Source: Candidatus Kurthia intestinigallinarum (GTDB lineage: Bacteria; Bacillota; Bacilli; Bacillales_A; Planococcaceae). Taken from it: a stretch of 64,000 nt of DNA. The notes under the pieces were generated by a model. That model worked only from the letters and a program-made list of their open reading frames with translations. It was not told the DNA's origin and searched no databases. A program made the position numbers and the translations under genes. Of the stretch, positions 7,957 through 16,180 are shown piece by piece. The stretch's first letter is position 1. Every line of letters begins with the position of its first letter. The DNA lies in assembly GCF_003991225.1 (NCBI RefSeq), contig NZ_JTFC01000029.1:61990-125989 (forward strand), written 5' to 3'.

Positions 7957-8982
7957 TTATAATAGCGCAAGTAAGTCGTCTAAATCCTGTTCCTCTGTAG
8001 CCCAGCTTGTCGCAAAACGAACGACTGTATGTGTATCATCAAAGGGCTCCCAAACGCTAAATTTCGCTTTTTCAGAAAGTGCCTGCATCGCGCTATTTTC
8101 TAAAATAACGAATTGCTGATTCGTTGGTGATTCAAAGAAAAATTGATAGCCTTTTTCGCGTAAATTAGCCTTTAATTTTTCCGCTAAACGAATAGCATGT
8201 GCTGAAATATCCATATATAAGTCATTGGTAAACAATACATCAAATTGAATACCTAGCATACGCCCCTTTGCTAATAGTGCACCATTTTGTTTGATGGTTG
8301 TGAAGAAATGTTTAATGCGATTGGCCTTCGTCACAACAACCGCTTCGCCAAACATCGCACCAACCTTCGTGCCACCAATATAAAAGACATCACAGTTTTT
8401 AGCGATAACCGGTAATGTCACGTCAGTATCCACTGCCGCTAAGCCGTAGCCTAGTCGCGCGCCATCTAAGAATAATGGTAAATCATATTCGTGGCATACA
8501 TCATGAATCGCTTCAAGCTCCGCCTTTGAATACAAGGTACCGTATTCTGTTGGGTGCGATACATAGACCATACCGGGCTGTGGCATATGCGTGTGGCTTG
8601 CATCGGCTAAAAAAGCTTGCATATATGCGGTAATGCCTGCTGCGGTTAACTTACCATCTACCTGTGGAATTGTTAAAACTTTATGTCCACCCGCCTCAAT
8701 AGCACCTGCTTCATGTGTGCTAATATGGCCTGTATCTGCAGCAATTACGCCCTCAGAAGTATGTAAAATCGAATTAATGACCGTCGCATTTGCTTGTGTA
8801 CCGCCGACTAAAAAGCGTACTTCCCCTGCTGGACATTCACAGGCCGCCAAGATTTTTTGCGCGGCACTTTCTGTATAAGGATCCTGGCCATAGCCCGATG
8901 TTTTCTCCATATTGGTTTCCATTAATTTTTCTAAAATGCGTGGATGCGCACCTTCTAAATAATCACATTCAAAATTCAACAT
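7957..8982 (-). CDS. low-specificity L-threonine aldolase family protein
   Basis: 341 residues, usual length for this fold-type I PLP enzyme family. YDLPLFLDGARLGYGLAA carries the PLP-pyridine Asp, and FYIGGTKVGAMFGEAVVV carries the Schiff-base Lys. GGTQANATVINS is the substrate-side N-terminal motif. It would cleave L-threonine or allo-threonine to glycine and acetaldehyde; aromatic beta-lyases share the fold. Single gene; ATG at 8982 follows AAGGTG. Confidence 0.88.
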   Translation of the reverse strand: MLNFECDYLEGAHPRILEKLMETNMEKTSGYGQDPYTESAAQKILAACECPAGEVRFLVGGTQANATVINSILHTSEGVIAADTGHISTHEAGAIEAGGHKVLTIPQVDGKLTAAGITAYMQAFLADASHTHMPQPGMVYVSHPTEYGTLYSKAELEAIHDVCHEYDLPLFLDGARLGYGLAAVDTDVTLPVIAKNCDVFYIGGTKVGAMFGEAVVVTKANRIKHFFTTIKQNGALLAKGRMLGIQFDVLFTNDLYMDISAHAIRLAEKLKANLREKGYQFFFESPTNQQFVILENSAMQALSEKAKFSVWEPFDDTHTVVRFATSWATEEQDLDDLLALL

Positions 8983-9377
8983 TATTCTGTCACACCTTTT
9001 CTTCTAGCACAGATTGGATATTGTGCATACTTTTATTACGGAAGCTTTTAGACTCCTCTCTATTGTATTCCTATCCTAGCAAATTAGCTGTTGAAGTTAA
9101 CCAATTAATTAAAAAAATTTAGCAATGTAAGAATAGCTCATCAACGCTCACATCTATTTTACTAGCTGAAGTCAGCACTACCTAAAGTGGGTGAACAACA
9201 CGCGGGAGCGTTCGATTCCAACGCATAAAAAAACGAGCACCCTATAAAAGGAATGCACGTTTTTCTATTCGACTACTGATACCGCCTCTTTAGCATGTGC
9301 TTGTGATGGTACGCACGCTAGCGCAATGGCCGCAAATACGAGTAAACATCGCTAACTTAGTTATATGAAAAATTTCA
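8983..9377. other. intergenic stretch with a decayed reading frame
   Basis: No supported gene. On the minus strand 9265-9345 reads LLVFAAIALACVPSQAHA plus KEAVSVVE and a stop, which looks like a signal peptide, but it has no start codon in frame (a stop lies just before it). An imperfect AAAAACGAGCA/TGCACGTTTTT hairpin lies at 9231-9263. Most likely the remains of a small secreted-protein gene. Confidence 0.35.
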
Positions 9378-9692
9378 TCAATAATTAGAAAGAATGATTG
9401 CTGCCATACTCACGACAGCATAAAGCAGCCACCATTTCCACGATTTTCCGCCAAATACTTTCGTGTAATTTAAAAGAATAATTCCTAAAATAAGCACGAA
9501 AAACATCCGCAATGATTTGATGATATCAACTGCCTCTAAAAAATTCACGAGGACAATGCCTAGTACAATCACAATCATTGCACCGTACATTATGTTTTTA
9601 AACGCATCACTATTCTCCAATTTACCAGTCATTATCGGTATAAAACAAAGTACAACTAACCCGAATGTGCTGTACCACAAAAAAGTAATCAT
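9378..9692 (-). CDS. small membrane protein in operon with an XRE regulator
   Basis: 104 residues with three or four hydrophobic helices (about 3-20, 33-50, 58-76, 84-102) and few charged residues. ATG follows AGAAGGAG. It lies 77 bp downstream of the XRE-family regulator gene in the same direction, an arrangement like the yozG-yoaS (HTH plus DUF2975) pairs of Bacillus, but it is shorter than DUF2975 proteins. Function unknown. Confidence 0.65.
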   Translation of the reverse strand: MITFLWYSTFGLVVLCFIPIMTGKLENSDAFKNIMYGAMIVIVLGIVLVNFLEAVDIIKSLRMFFVLILGIILLNYTKVFGGKSWKWWLLYAVVSMAAIILSNY

Positions 9693-9769
9693 GTATTGCT
9701 CCTTCTAAAATTACATTATAATATTTTCTAATAGTGAGATGTAGCAAAATGTCACGGCGCATTTCTTTC

Positions 9770-9979
9770 CTATTCGTCCTCTTCCACATACTCTAAAATA
9801 TCCCCTGGCTGGCAATCAAGCGCCTTGCAAATGGCGTTTAGCGTTGAAAAACGAACCGCCTTTACTTTACCTGTTTTTAAATTAGATAAATTAACAACGG
9901 ATATGCCTACAAGCTCCGCCAATTTACTAAGCTGCATTTTGCGATCTGCCAGCATACGGTCTAACCGAATAATAATCAT
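9770..9979 (-). CDS. XRE (Cro/CI) family small DNA-binding protein, YozG-like
   Basis: 69 residues, a single HTH domain: RMLADRKMQLSKLAELVGISVVNLSNLKTGKVKAVRFSTLNAICKALDCQPGDILEY is the complete five-helix Cro fold with the recognition helix at about 27-36. Such stand-alone proteins usually control a downstream membrane-protein gene, here at 9378-9692. ATG follows AGGAAGTG. Confidence 0.85.
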   Translation of the reverse strand: MIIIRLDRMLADRKMQLSKLAELVGISVVNLSNLKTGKVKAVRFSTLNAICKALDCQPGDILEYVEEDE

Positions 9980-10064
9980 ACGTTCACTTCCTATACTGTT
10001 GCATCATACTGCTACTAAAACATATACAAAAGTATACATCTAGCTTTTTCCTGCTTCTCAGAAT

Positions 10065-10149
10065 GCGTTCTCGGCACGTACTCCCTACTAACGTTTGTAT
10101 CACTCTCCACAGGCTTCAATTCCGATGTAGCCCACCGTACTCTATTCAT
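10065..10149 (-). ncRNA. candidate omega RNA scaffold of tnpB element 1
   Basis: TnpB proteins use an RNA made from the 3' end of tnpB and the transposon right end, whose last bases run into flanking DNA as the guide. The 85 nt after the tnpB stop here have the GAATTGAAGCCTGTGG-type core seen in such right ends. Expression and limits are not shown by sequence alone. Confidence 0.4.
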
Positions 10150-11316
10150 TTAAACGGACACTAACAACGCATATTCTGTCGCTTGTTTTAAATTGATAGA
10201 AGCATTTAAATCTCGATCTAACACTGCATGACAGTTTACACATTCATAAACCCTATCTTTCAGTGTTAAATCTACTTTTTTATGCCCACAACAGCTACAT
10301 AACTTAGAACTAGGATAAAAACGATGCACAAGGCGTAATTCAATTCCATACGCTTCACATTTCATCTGTAATTTTGTTCTAAAATGGAAGAATCCTTGTT
10401 TTGCAATCGCTTTTGATAAGTGCCTGTTTTTCATCATACCTCGAACATTTAACTCTTCTAGTGTAATGAATGCTGGTTTGGTTTTTACCAATACACTCAC
10501 AATGTTCTTATGATAATTTTCTCGAATATTTGCTAGACGCTGATGTAACTTTTGTACTCGACAGATTTGTTTTTGTCGATTGTTAAAGTAGCAGTTTTCA
10601 CCTGCCTTTTTAAATTTATTTTGTTCATAACTTCTGCTCAATTTCCGTTGAGCTTGTTTTAGTCGTTTTTCAAGTTTTCTTACTTTATCTGTTTTATTGA
10701 TATTTTCATAAACCTTACCGTTGCTCATAATGGCAAAATCTTTGATACCTAAATCAATGCCAATGCCTTCTGATTCAGGTGTTTGCTTCTCACATTCAGG
10801 AACTTCACATAAGACCGAGATATAGAATCTGTCTGCTTTTTGTGATACTGTTCCACTTTTAATGATTGCATTTTGCGGTAAGTAACGAAACTCTTTTAGT
10901 GTTACCCACCCAATCGTAGGGATTTTGATTTGATGACGTTTTAGTGCAAAATCAGTCTTATTATTTTTGGGGAAATACGATTTCACATCTTGTCTAGCTT
11001 TCTTCTTAAAACGAGGATGCTTACTTAATCCTTTGAAAAAATTTTTATAAGCACGTTCAGCGTTCATAATAGCTTGCTTAACCGCCTTGCTTGATACCGT
11101 TTTAATCCATAAGTCTTGTTGGTTTTGTTTCGTATGAACATTATTTAACCATTTCGAGAAGTCATAACCACTCATGAATTTTCTACCTTCTTCGTAATTG
11201 ACACGATTCGTCGCAATGTACATGTTATAGACATAGCGACAAACACCAAAGGTTCTGATGAGTTTTTCACGTTGTTCTTTAGTTGGTTTGATTTCTAATT
11301 TGTATGCACGTTTCAC
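10150..11316 (-). CDS. tnpB: TnpB RNA-guided nuclease (IS605 OrfB family)
   Basis: 388 residues. N-terminal OrfB HTH (YKLEIKPTKEQREKLIRTFGVCRYVYN), then a RuvC-like nuclease with all three acidic positions present: D in GIDLGIKDFAI, E in FITLEELNVRGM, D in LDRDLNAS. A four-cysteine zinc ribbon (CSCCGHKK...CVNC) is intact. Known role: RNA-guided cutting of donor DNA to keep the transposon. The start is GTG 11316 after AGGATGATGAGTT. It differs clearly from the tnpB at 36.4 kb, so it belongs to another subgroup. Confidence 0.93.
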   Translation of the reverse strand: MKRAYKLEIKPTKEQREKLIRTFGVCRYVYNMYIATNRVNYEEGRKFMSGYDFSKWLNNVHTKQNQQDLWIKTVSSKAVKQAIMNAERAYKNFFKGLSKHPRFKKKARQDVKSYFPKNNKTDFALKRHQIKIPTIGWVTLKEFRYLPQNAIIKSGTVSQKADRFYISVLCEVPECEKQTPESEGIGIDLGIKDFAIMSNGKVYENINKTDKVRKLEKRLKQAQRKLSRSYEQNKFKKAGENCYFNNRQKQICRVQKLHQRLANIRENYHKNIVSVLVKTKPAFITLEELNVRGMMKNRHLSKAIAKQGFFHFRTKLQMKCEAYGIELRLVHRFYPSSKLCSCCGHKKVDLTLKDRVYECVNCHAVLDRDLNASINLKQATEYALLVSV

Positions 11317-11585
11317 AACTCATCATCCTTTTGTATTTTTTGTTTGTACTTGCGTAAGCCATAAACACCTATTGATGCTTTTATCCACATTTGTTAATGT
11401 TTTTGTTTACTGTTCAATCGCTCCTGTTGTAAGAATGCCGTTTAATTAAACAACTCTTTAAAAGTCTATACCCTGTTTTTTTAATGAACCAACATCTTTT
11501 TAATGATTATAATTAAATGAATAATGTATTAAGTTAAAATTAAGTGTGTTTATAATCAAAACATATTCTCATTTTTATTATCATA

Positions 11586-11651
11586 TCAACAGCTAATTTA
11601 TCGGAAATGGCCGAAGAACTTCAAGCCTTTCTTATAAAATCCCACGTCTAA
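11586..11651 (+). pseudogene. 3' remnant of a methyl-accepting chemotaxis protein gene
   Basis: The frame STANLSEMAEELQAFLIKSHV then stop is the typical C-terminal end of a chemoreceptor signalling domain (ANLS.MAEELQ...). No upstream receptor sequence remains in frame. A strong terminator follows 4 nt after the stop, as expected for the old gene end. The tnpB element lies just upstream, which may explain the loss of the rest. Confidence 0.55.
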
Positions 11652-11655
11652 TGAG

Positions 11656-11702
11656 AAAAGCAGGAAGCACATTTTATTTTGCGCTTCCTGCTTTTTTTAT
11701 TT
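11656..11702 (+). terminator. strong terminator after the chemoreceptor remnant
   Basis: Perfect 13-bp stem AAAAGCAGGAAGC/GCTTCCTGCTTTT (11656-11668, 11683-11695) with T7 on the plus strand. It also lies just past the stop of the convergent methyltransferase and probably serves both directions. Confidence 0.85.
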
Positions 11703-12290
11703 TTTCACAATAACCTGAACAACCTTACAAAGTCCCTTATGACCAACACCTTCATGACGCGTAACTTCTACGCAGTCAAAATGCAGTACTTCATATTGTT
11801 GTGCCCAATCACGTAATGTCTCTTCGGCATACAAGTAATCTATATTCGGTGGGCCTCCTGTTTTATATGCGAGCTGCGCTTCCTCATACACTTCCATAAG
11901 AAAAATGCCGCCTGGCTTCAGTGAAGTCATTATTTGTTCAAGCACATGTAGCTGCTGGTCCTTCGCAAAATGCCCAAAAATCATCACTGCCCCGTCATAC
12001 TGCGCTGGCTCTATCGTATCATTCAATAAATCATGATGCTTCGTCTCCACTACGGTGTCAAACTGCGCGGCAAGCTCTGCTGTTTTTCGCAGGCCTTCTT
12101 GTGCATAGTCATACGCCGTCACCTGATGCCCCTTTGTCGCTAGAAAAACGGCATTCCGTCCCTCTCCCTCTGCATAGCAGGCCACATGTGGCGATTGCTC
12201 AAATACCGTATACTGCCGCGCTAAAAAGGCATTCGGTTCTGTGCCATAAAAATACCGGTCATGTTTATAGCGGTCATCCCATCGATTCAT
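11697..12290 (-). CDS. class I SAM-dependent methyltransferase (TehB-like)
   Basis: 197 residues. MNRWDDRYKHDRYFYGTEPNAFLARQ is the N-terminal lid of the TehB/UbiE-like group, and CYAEGEGRNAVFLA is motif I that binds S-adenosylmethionine; AYDYAQEGL is motif II. The methyl acceptor is unknown; relatives include tellurite/selenite-volatilising TehB and thiol methyltransferases. ATG 12290 lies 8 nt after GAGGAG; a GTG three codons upstream overlaps the SD. Confidence 0.85.
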   Translation of the reverse strand: MNRWDDRYKHDRYFYGTEPNAFLARQYTVFEQSPHVACYAEGEGRNAVFLATKGHQVTAYDYAQEGLRKTAELAAQFDTVVETKHHDLLNDTIEPAQYDGAVMIFGHFAKDQQLHVLEQIMTSLKPGGIFLMEVYEEAQLAYKTGGPPNIDYLYAEETLRDWAQQYEVLHFDCVEVTRHEGVGHKGLCKVVQVIVKK

Positions 12291-12339
12291 ATTTATCACT
12301 CCTCACACTCATATATAACGTAAAAAGGGTAGAGATGCA

Positions 12340-12396
12340 ATGAAACACTGTACAGACTACTTTGTTAGGAAGCAAAAAATGCGGGTATACATTTAA
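12340..12396 (+). CDS. possible 18-residue leader ORF before a hairpin
   Basis: Reads MKHCTDYFVRKQKMRVYI and ends at TAA 12394-12396, 2 nt before a terminator-like hairpin and about 55 nt before the DUF4166 gene. A weak SD (AGGGT) lies 10 nt upstream. It could be a leader peptide of an attenuator or the tail of a lost gene. Low confidence. Confidence 0.25.
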   Translation: MKHCTDYFVRKQKMRVYI

Positions 12397-12398
12397 AA

Positions 12399-12436
12399 AC
12401 AGGGGTTCCGTCATTCGTACGGAGCCCCTATTTTTC
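12399..12436 (+). terminator. hairpin just upstream of the DUF4166 gene
   Basis: AGGGGTTCCGT pairs with ACGGAGCCCCT (one G-T pair, 7-nt loop) and is followed by ATTTTTC. It ends only about 3 nt before the SD of the next gene, so it is either the end of a lost upstream gene or an attenuator. Confidence 0.6.
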
Positions 12437-12452
12437 GAAAGGAATGATAAAA

Positions 12453-13049
12453 ATGTCTGTATATAAACAACTGCTTGGCGATCGTTTTGAACGAATGCAT
12501 CCAAAATTACAGCACCGCTATGCCACAAATGCCGGCGATGTCTTTCGCGCAAAAGGGGTTATGCATGAGATTTCACATGGCTCTGCGCTTCTTACTCCCT
12601 TTTATTATGCAGCGACTACGATGGATTTCCTCTTCCCAGAAGAGGGCCATGATATTCCATTTGATTTAGAACACCACTGCATCCAAACGGGCGACGATTT
12701 ATTTGATATTGACTGGCATCGCAACTTTTATTTCCCTGAGAAAACACGTCAATTCGATTCGATTACGCGCGTTGATTTAGCGACAAACCATGCCTATGAC
12801 TTGCTCGGCAAACCGACGATGATGCGCTCTAATTTATTGCTTGATGTCACACGAGATGGGCATTTAATTACCCGTACAAACGCACAGCACTTACTAGGTC
12901 TTGTGCCACTACCCGGTTTTTTTAAAGGCAAGGCCATTGTCGAAGATGGCTATGATGACGAGCAACAATGCTACACGATTTACGCGACCGTTTATAATGA
13001 ACTTCTTGGCACCATCATCATGTATGGCGGACATTTCAATGAAATTTAA
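12453..13049 (+). CDS. DUF4166 domain protein
   Basis: 198 residues. The opening MSVYKQLLGDRFERMHPKLQHRYA, the FPEEGHDIPFDLEHHC segment and the closing TVYNELLGTIIMYGGHF match the DUF4166 pattern found in Bacilli, sometimes fused to membrane proteins such as YndJ. Function unknown. An upstream ATG at 12444 touches the SD AAAGGA, so 12453 was chosen. The 3' end overlaps the convergent acetyltransferase by 4 nt. Confidence 0.75.
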   Translation: MSVYKQLLGDRFERMHPKLQHRYATNAGDVFRAKGVMHEISHGSALLTPFYYAATTMDFLFPEEGHDIPFDLEHHCIQTGDDLFDIDWHRNFYFPEKTRQFDSITRVDLATNHAYDLLGKPTMMRSNLLLDVTRDGHLITRTNAQHLLGLVPLPGFFKGKAIVEDGYDDEQQCYTIYATVYNELLGTIIMYGGHFNEI

Positions 13050-13630
13050 ATAATACGTTTCACATAGCACATGCATAAATGTCTTCGCGAGGCACGATTT
13101 AATACATCTGGGTCACTACCTGTATAATGCGCAAACATCGTCACTGGACGAACCTGTGCAGGCACCGATAAATCATATTTTTCAAGTGCTGGTTCATCAA
13201 AATACAAGTGATGATACGTGTACGTTTGCACAAAACGCATTTTTTCGTACCATTTTTGGATTTTCGCATTATCGCGTGTCCATGCTTCTAAATACGTTAA
13301 TTTCAAGGCTTTTGCCTGCTTCAGCGCGGCTTTGATTAACTCTTCGCCAATATGTCGGTGCTGATAATCTGGGTGCACCGCAATATGCCAAATCATGCCG
13401 CCAACCGTATCATGTGCCGTACAAATTGTCTGAGGCTCCGTTTCGTATTCAATATCAATCAAGCCCACTATTTGATTATTTTCAATTGCGACGAGCTCGA
13501 TTGATGGGTTTTCATAATGCTCCTTTTTTTGCAGTACATTATCAAAATAAGCAGTATTTAAAAAGGCGAGCACCCGACAGCGCAACCAACCTTGCTCATC
13601 AGCATCCGTATATGGACGAATCATCATCAT
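13046..13630 (-). CDS. GNAT family N-acetyltransferase
   Basis: 194 residues. IWHIAVHPDYQHRHIGEELIKAALKQAKAL is the acetyl-CoA-binding motif A (R/Q-x-x-G-x-G/A, here QHRHIG), and AWTRDNAKIQKWYEKMRFV is motif B. It moves an acetyl group from acetyl-CoA to an amine; the substrate is unknown. Three ATGs in a row (13630, 13627, 13624) follow GAGGGG; the second or third has the better spacing. Tail-to-tail overlap with the DUF4166 gene. Confidence 0.85.
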   Translation of the reverse strand: MMMIRPYTDADEQGWLRCRVLAFLNTAYFDNVLQKKEHYENPSIELVAIENNQIVGLIDIEYETEPQTICTAHDTVGGMIWHIAVHPDYQHRHIGEELIKAALKQAKALKLTYLEAWTRDNAKIQKWYEKMRFVQTYTYHHLYFDEPALEKYDLSVPAQVRPVTMFAHYTGSDPDVLNRASRRHLCMCYVKRII

Positions 13631-13700
13631 AATCCCCTCACTTTTTGTTATGGTATCTTCAGTTTAGCTTGATTGAAGACGTTTGGCTATCGGAACATGT

Positions 13701-13732
13701 AAAAAGAAGCCTCCGTAAAGAGACTTCTTTTT
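13701..13732 (-). terminator. terminator of the Fur-controlled operon
   Basis: AAAAAGAAG/CTTCTTTTT stem at 13701-13709 and 13724-13732, 5 nt past the lipoprotein stop; on the minus strand it ends in a T run. Confidence 0.75.
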
Positions 13733-13736
13733 CATT

Positions 13737-14876
13737 CTAGTATTTTGCCGCATCTGATGATGGATGTAAAATACTTTCTACTTCCTCATCGGTCACATCA
13801 AATTCATAGAAGTTTTTATAATATGTTTTGATTTCTTCCTTCATATCGTAATCAAATACATCTGGGTGATTATGCTGTGCTAAGAATTTCAACATAAGTG
13901 GTGCATCACCTGATGGTGGGAACCAACGATAAATACCAAGTGGCACTTTGTAGACCTTGCCTTCTTTAACAGCCGCAACATCGCTCCAGTCTTGACCAGA
14001 TACTTTATTTTCTAGTAAGTCCTCTGGCTGTGTCTGTGTGAAGTTTGTGATGTAAATAATATCTGGATTCCATTTATAAATTTGCTCCATATTTACTTCT
14101 TTTTGCCCTTGAGCACCTGAATCACCAGCAACATCAATACCCCCTGTTGCTTTCGTCCATTTCTCACTGAAGAAGTTTGCCCCGCCAACGACGATGGATT
14201 TATCATTATGTTGGAATAAGAACAGTACTTTCGGCTTGTCTTTTTCTTTTACATCCGCTAATTTAGCATCGATTTCTTTTTGTACTTTTGTACCTTCTTT
14301 GATGAATTTATCAGCGCGGTCCGTTGTGTCGCCACCCTTAATATCAGAAGTTAATTTTAGCCAGCTATTAAACGTCGCAAGAGGCTCTGCCGCTGCTGCA
14401 TCAATGGCTTTTACGCCTACTGTTGGAATGCCCGCTTCCTCTACTTTTTCAATTGATTTTTGGTCGGTTGCAATTTCAAAATACACTTGAGGGTCCACTT
14501 TCATTAATTCCTCAACATTCACTTCACCATTTTGCACAAACTTTGTAGATGCTTTTAACACGTCTGGTGAAATTTTTGCTAACATTGAGTTTTCTGCTGC
14601 ATTATATGAGTTTGGATGCATCCCAACAATTTCTTTTGTTGAATTCGTTGCAACATACCAAGTTGAGAAGTACGGTAAAATACCGCCAACTACGATACGA
14701 TCGATTTCGCCTGGTACGGTTACGTCACGGCCAAGTTGATCTTGAATTATTTTTTCTTCGGCTGTTGTTTGTTTTTCGCCTGTCGATGTTGTCTCTTTCG
14801 TATCATCATTGCCACATGCTGCTAATAGTCCTGCCGCAAGTGTCGCCGCTGCTAAGAAGCCCAATTTTTTCTTCAT
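13737..14876 (-). CDS. iron-siderophore type ABC substrate-binding lipoprotein (FepB-like)
   Basis: 379 residues. Lipoprotein signal with LAAGLLAACGND (Cys about 21), then the class III periplasmic-binding fold: DQLGRDVTVPGEIDRIVVGG, VNVEELMKVDPQVYF, PKVLFLFQHNDKSIVVGG, MEQIYKWNPDIIYIT and VKEGKVYKVPLGIYRW. This class binds Fe-siderophores, haem or cobalamin outside the membrane. The promoter of the operon carries two Fur boxes, so an iron ligand is likely. No permease or ATPase gene is close; it must use one encoded elsewhere. Third gene of the operon, starting 1 nt past the stop of the gene before it. Confidence 0.85.
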   Translation of the reverse strand: MKKKLGFLAAATLAAGLLAACGNDDTKETTSTGEKQTTAEEKIIQDQLGRDVTVPGEIDRIVVGGILPYFSTWYVATNSTKEIVGMHPNSYNAAENSMLAKISPDVLKASTKFVQNGEVNVEELMKVDPQVYFEIATDQKSIEKVEEAGIPTVGVKAIDAAAAEPLATFNSWLKLTSDIKGGDTTDRADKFIKEGTKVQKEIDAKLADVKEKDKPKVLFLFQHNDKSIVVGGANFFSEKWTKATGGIDVAGDSGAQGQKEVNMEQIYKWNPDIIYITNFTQTQPEDLLENKVSGQDWSDVAAVKEGKVYKVPLGIYRWFPPSGDAPLMLKFLAQHNHPDVFDYDMKEEIKTYYKNFYEFDVTDEEVESILHPSSDAAKY

Positions 14877-14877
14877 A

Positions 14878-15480
14878 TTACTTTTCTTCCTCTCGTAGCC
14901 ATTTTGCTAAGCCATTTAAAAATGGCTTTGATTGATTAATGAAGCCCAGTCCGATATGGAACATTGGGTCAAGTGATGTTACGACTAATTGTCCATTAAA
15001 GCTACTATCATCTACATAGAAAATCGAGCGACCATCTGGTGTATCTAGTAGCGACATTGCACCTTCTGGCGGCATAAACGTCCCGTGATAATGCCATTTC
15101 ATATCAGGCACTGTTAAGAAATGATAGAGTGGATGATTAGCGTGCTGTTGATTCAGTGGTAAATCGCCGTTTGGACGTACCCACCAGCTAAAGTTTACTT
15201 CAGAATCTTCCCAGTCTACTGTTGGCATAAAGTGATCTAATACTTCGCCAAAAATAACAATACGTTTTCCCGCATGTAATACATTTAATAATTTCGATTG
15301 ATAGCGTTTTAATAACGTAATATCCAAACGACATGATAGTAACACGGTGTCATATTGTGTTAAATCATAGTTATGTAAATCTCGAATATGCAGCACATCA
15401 TCGTAGACATAGTGAAACTCTTCTTCCTCTAGGAAGCGGTTTTGATACGGTGTACCATTCACAATTAATGCAATACTCAT
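14878..15480 (-). CDS. amidotransferase-fold-like protein in a Fur operon (paralogue B)
   Basis: 200 residues with no signal peptide or membrane segment. The alternating pattern LIVNGTPYQNRFLEEEEF, YDTVLLSCRLD, LLNVLHAGKRIVIFGEV, GQLVVTSLDPMFHIGLGFI suggests an alpha/beta flavodoxin-like or class I glutamine-amidotransferase-like fold, as in ThuA and related proteins, but no catalytic Cys-His pair is obvious. Similar in length and layout to the gene at 15535-16158. Placed directly upstream of the FepB-like lipoprotein. SD AAAGGAG lies inside the preceding 17-codon ORF. Function unknown; iron-related by context. Confidence 0.65.
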   Translation of the reverse strand: MSIALIVNGTPYQNRFLEEEEFHYVYDDVLHIRDLHNYDLTQYDTVLLSCRLDITLLKRYQSKLLNVLHAGKRIVIFGEVLDHFMPTVDWEDSEVNFSWWVRPNGDLPLNQQHANHPLYHFLTVPDMKWHYHGTFMPPEGAMSLLDTPDGRSIFYVDDSSFNGQLVVTSLDPMFHIGLGFINQSKPFLNGLAKWLREEEK

Positions 15481-15481
15481 A

Positions 15482-15535
15482 TTAAAGAGCTCCTTTCAAT
15501 ACAGTAAATTCTTCTTCTGATACGCGACGTGTCAT
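15482..15535 (-). CDS. candidate 17-residue micro-ORF between the paralogues
   Basis: Reads MTRRVSEEEFTVLKGAL. Its ATG overlaps the stop of the upstream gene (TAATG), it has its own SD (GAGGTGA, 7 nt), and its stop lies 1 nt before the ATG of the next gene, whose SD it contains. The neat fit between both neighbours suggests translational coupling or a real micro-protein, though it may also be a remnant. Confidence 0.4.
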   Translation of the reverse strand: MTRRVSEEEFTVLKGAL

Positions 15536-16158
15536 TAGTTGTCACCTCGATTGCGTGCTGCTTCTGTATGAATTGCTTCAAGCATTTGCAGACTTACTTG
15601 ACTTGATGAATTGTCCTCATGAATGTAAATGCGGTACATATCTGTCCCTGCACCCGCATAGATTGTGCCATTTGTTGATTCACGGTCCACATAAACGATG
15701 ACATTATCTTGTTGGTCCACAATTAATTTCTTCGCATGTGCAGGCACCGTTTCAAAGTAGCCACGTGAGAAGAAGCCACGTACGCCTTTACGATATTCAA
15801 TATCATATGACGTAACGCCTTCAAATAATGTATGGTCTGTTGCGATAATACGTGCTTCACGATCTTTTAGTGGAATTGGAGAACGCTTCCAATTTGCCAC
15901 TTCCGTTAGCCAAGGCAGTCCCTTTTCAGCAAGTGTGAAAATAACGCCTCCCTTTGCTAAATAGTCCGTTAACACCGCATTATGCTCGACTAAAAATGCT
16001 TCGTCGACATGATTTGAAATAATGACGCCATCAAAAGCCATTAAATCCGTGTATGGTAAATCATATTCATATAAAAACACAAGGCCACGTTTTGCATCAA
16101 GCGCATTCAGACGTGCAAATTGAATGTCGATGCCCATGTAGGCAATATTTTTCATCAT
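15535..16158 (-). CDS. amidotransferase-fold-like protein in a Fur operon (paralogue A)
   Basis: 207 residues, no signal peptide. IAYMGIDIQFARLNALDA, FDGVIISNHVDEAFL, LTDYLAKGGVIFTLAEKGLPWL, ATDHTLFEGV and GTIYAGAGTDMYRIYIHED follow the strand-helix rhythm of class I amidotransferase/ThuA-like proteins; LAKGGVIF is the usual turn after the third helix. First gene of the operon, directly behind two Fur boxes, so made under iron starvation. Cytosolic by sequence. It may handle the siderophore or reduce imported iron, but this is a guess; I do not recognise the family. Confidence 0.65.
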   Translation of the reverse strand: MMKNIAYMGIDIQFARLNALDAKRGLVFLYEYDLPYTDLMAFDGVIISNHVDEAFLVEHNAVLTDYLAKGGVIFTLAEKGLPWLTEVANWKRSPIPLKDREARIIATDHTLFEGVTSYDIEYRKGVRGFFSRGYFETVPAHAKKLIVDQQDNVIVYVDRESTNGTIYAGAGTDMYRIYIHEDNSSSQVSLQMLEAIHTEAARNRGDN

Positions 16159-16180
16159 AGTAAGGTCCCTCAGTTCTAAT

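Larger units (their letters stand above)
10060..11450 (-). mobile_element. IS200/IS605-family element with tnpB only (element 1)
   Basis: The element carries one tnpB and no tnpA transposase. Beyond the tnpB stop, the minus strand has the structured tail usual for the right end (GGGCTACATCGGAATTGAAGCCTGTGG...), closing in a hairpin AGAACGCATTCT (10060-10071). Right and left tips were not pinned; both limits given are approximate. A 3' remnant of a chemotaxis receptor lies beyond the left end. Confidence 0.55.

Noticed and set aside
9265..9348. Signal-peptide-like frame on the minus strand
   Set aside because: No start codon; a stop lies directly before it. Mentioned only as a probable remnant.
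10040..10150. Riboswitch upstream of the XRE gene
   Set aside because: The structured sequence belongs to the right end of the tnpB element, which reads the same way, and lies upstream of the XRE promoter.
11921..12343. 140-codon frame opposite the methyltransferase
   Set aside because: Antisense to a real gene, no SD, no recognisable domain.
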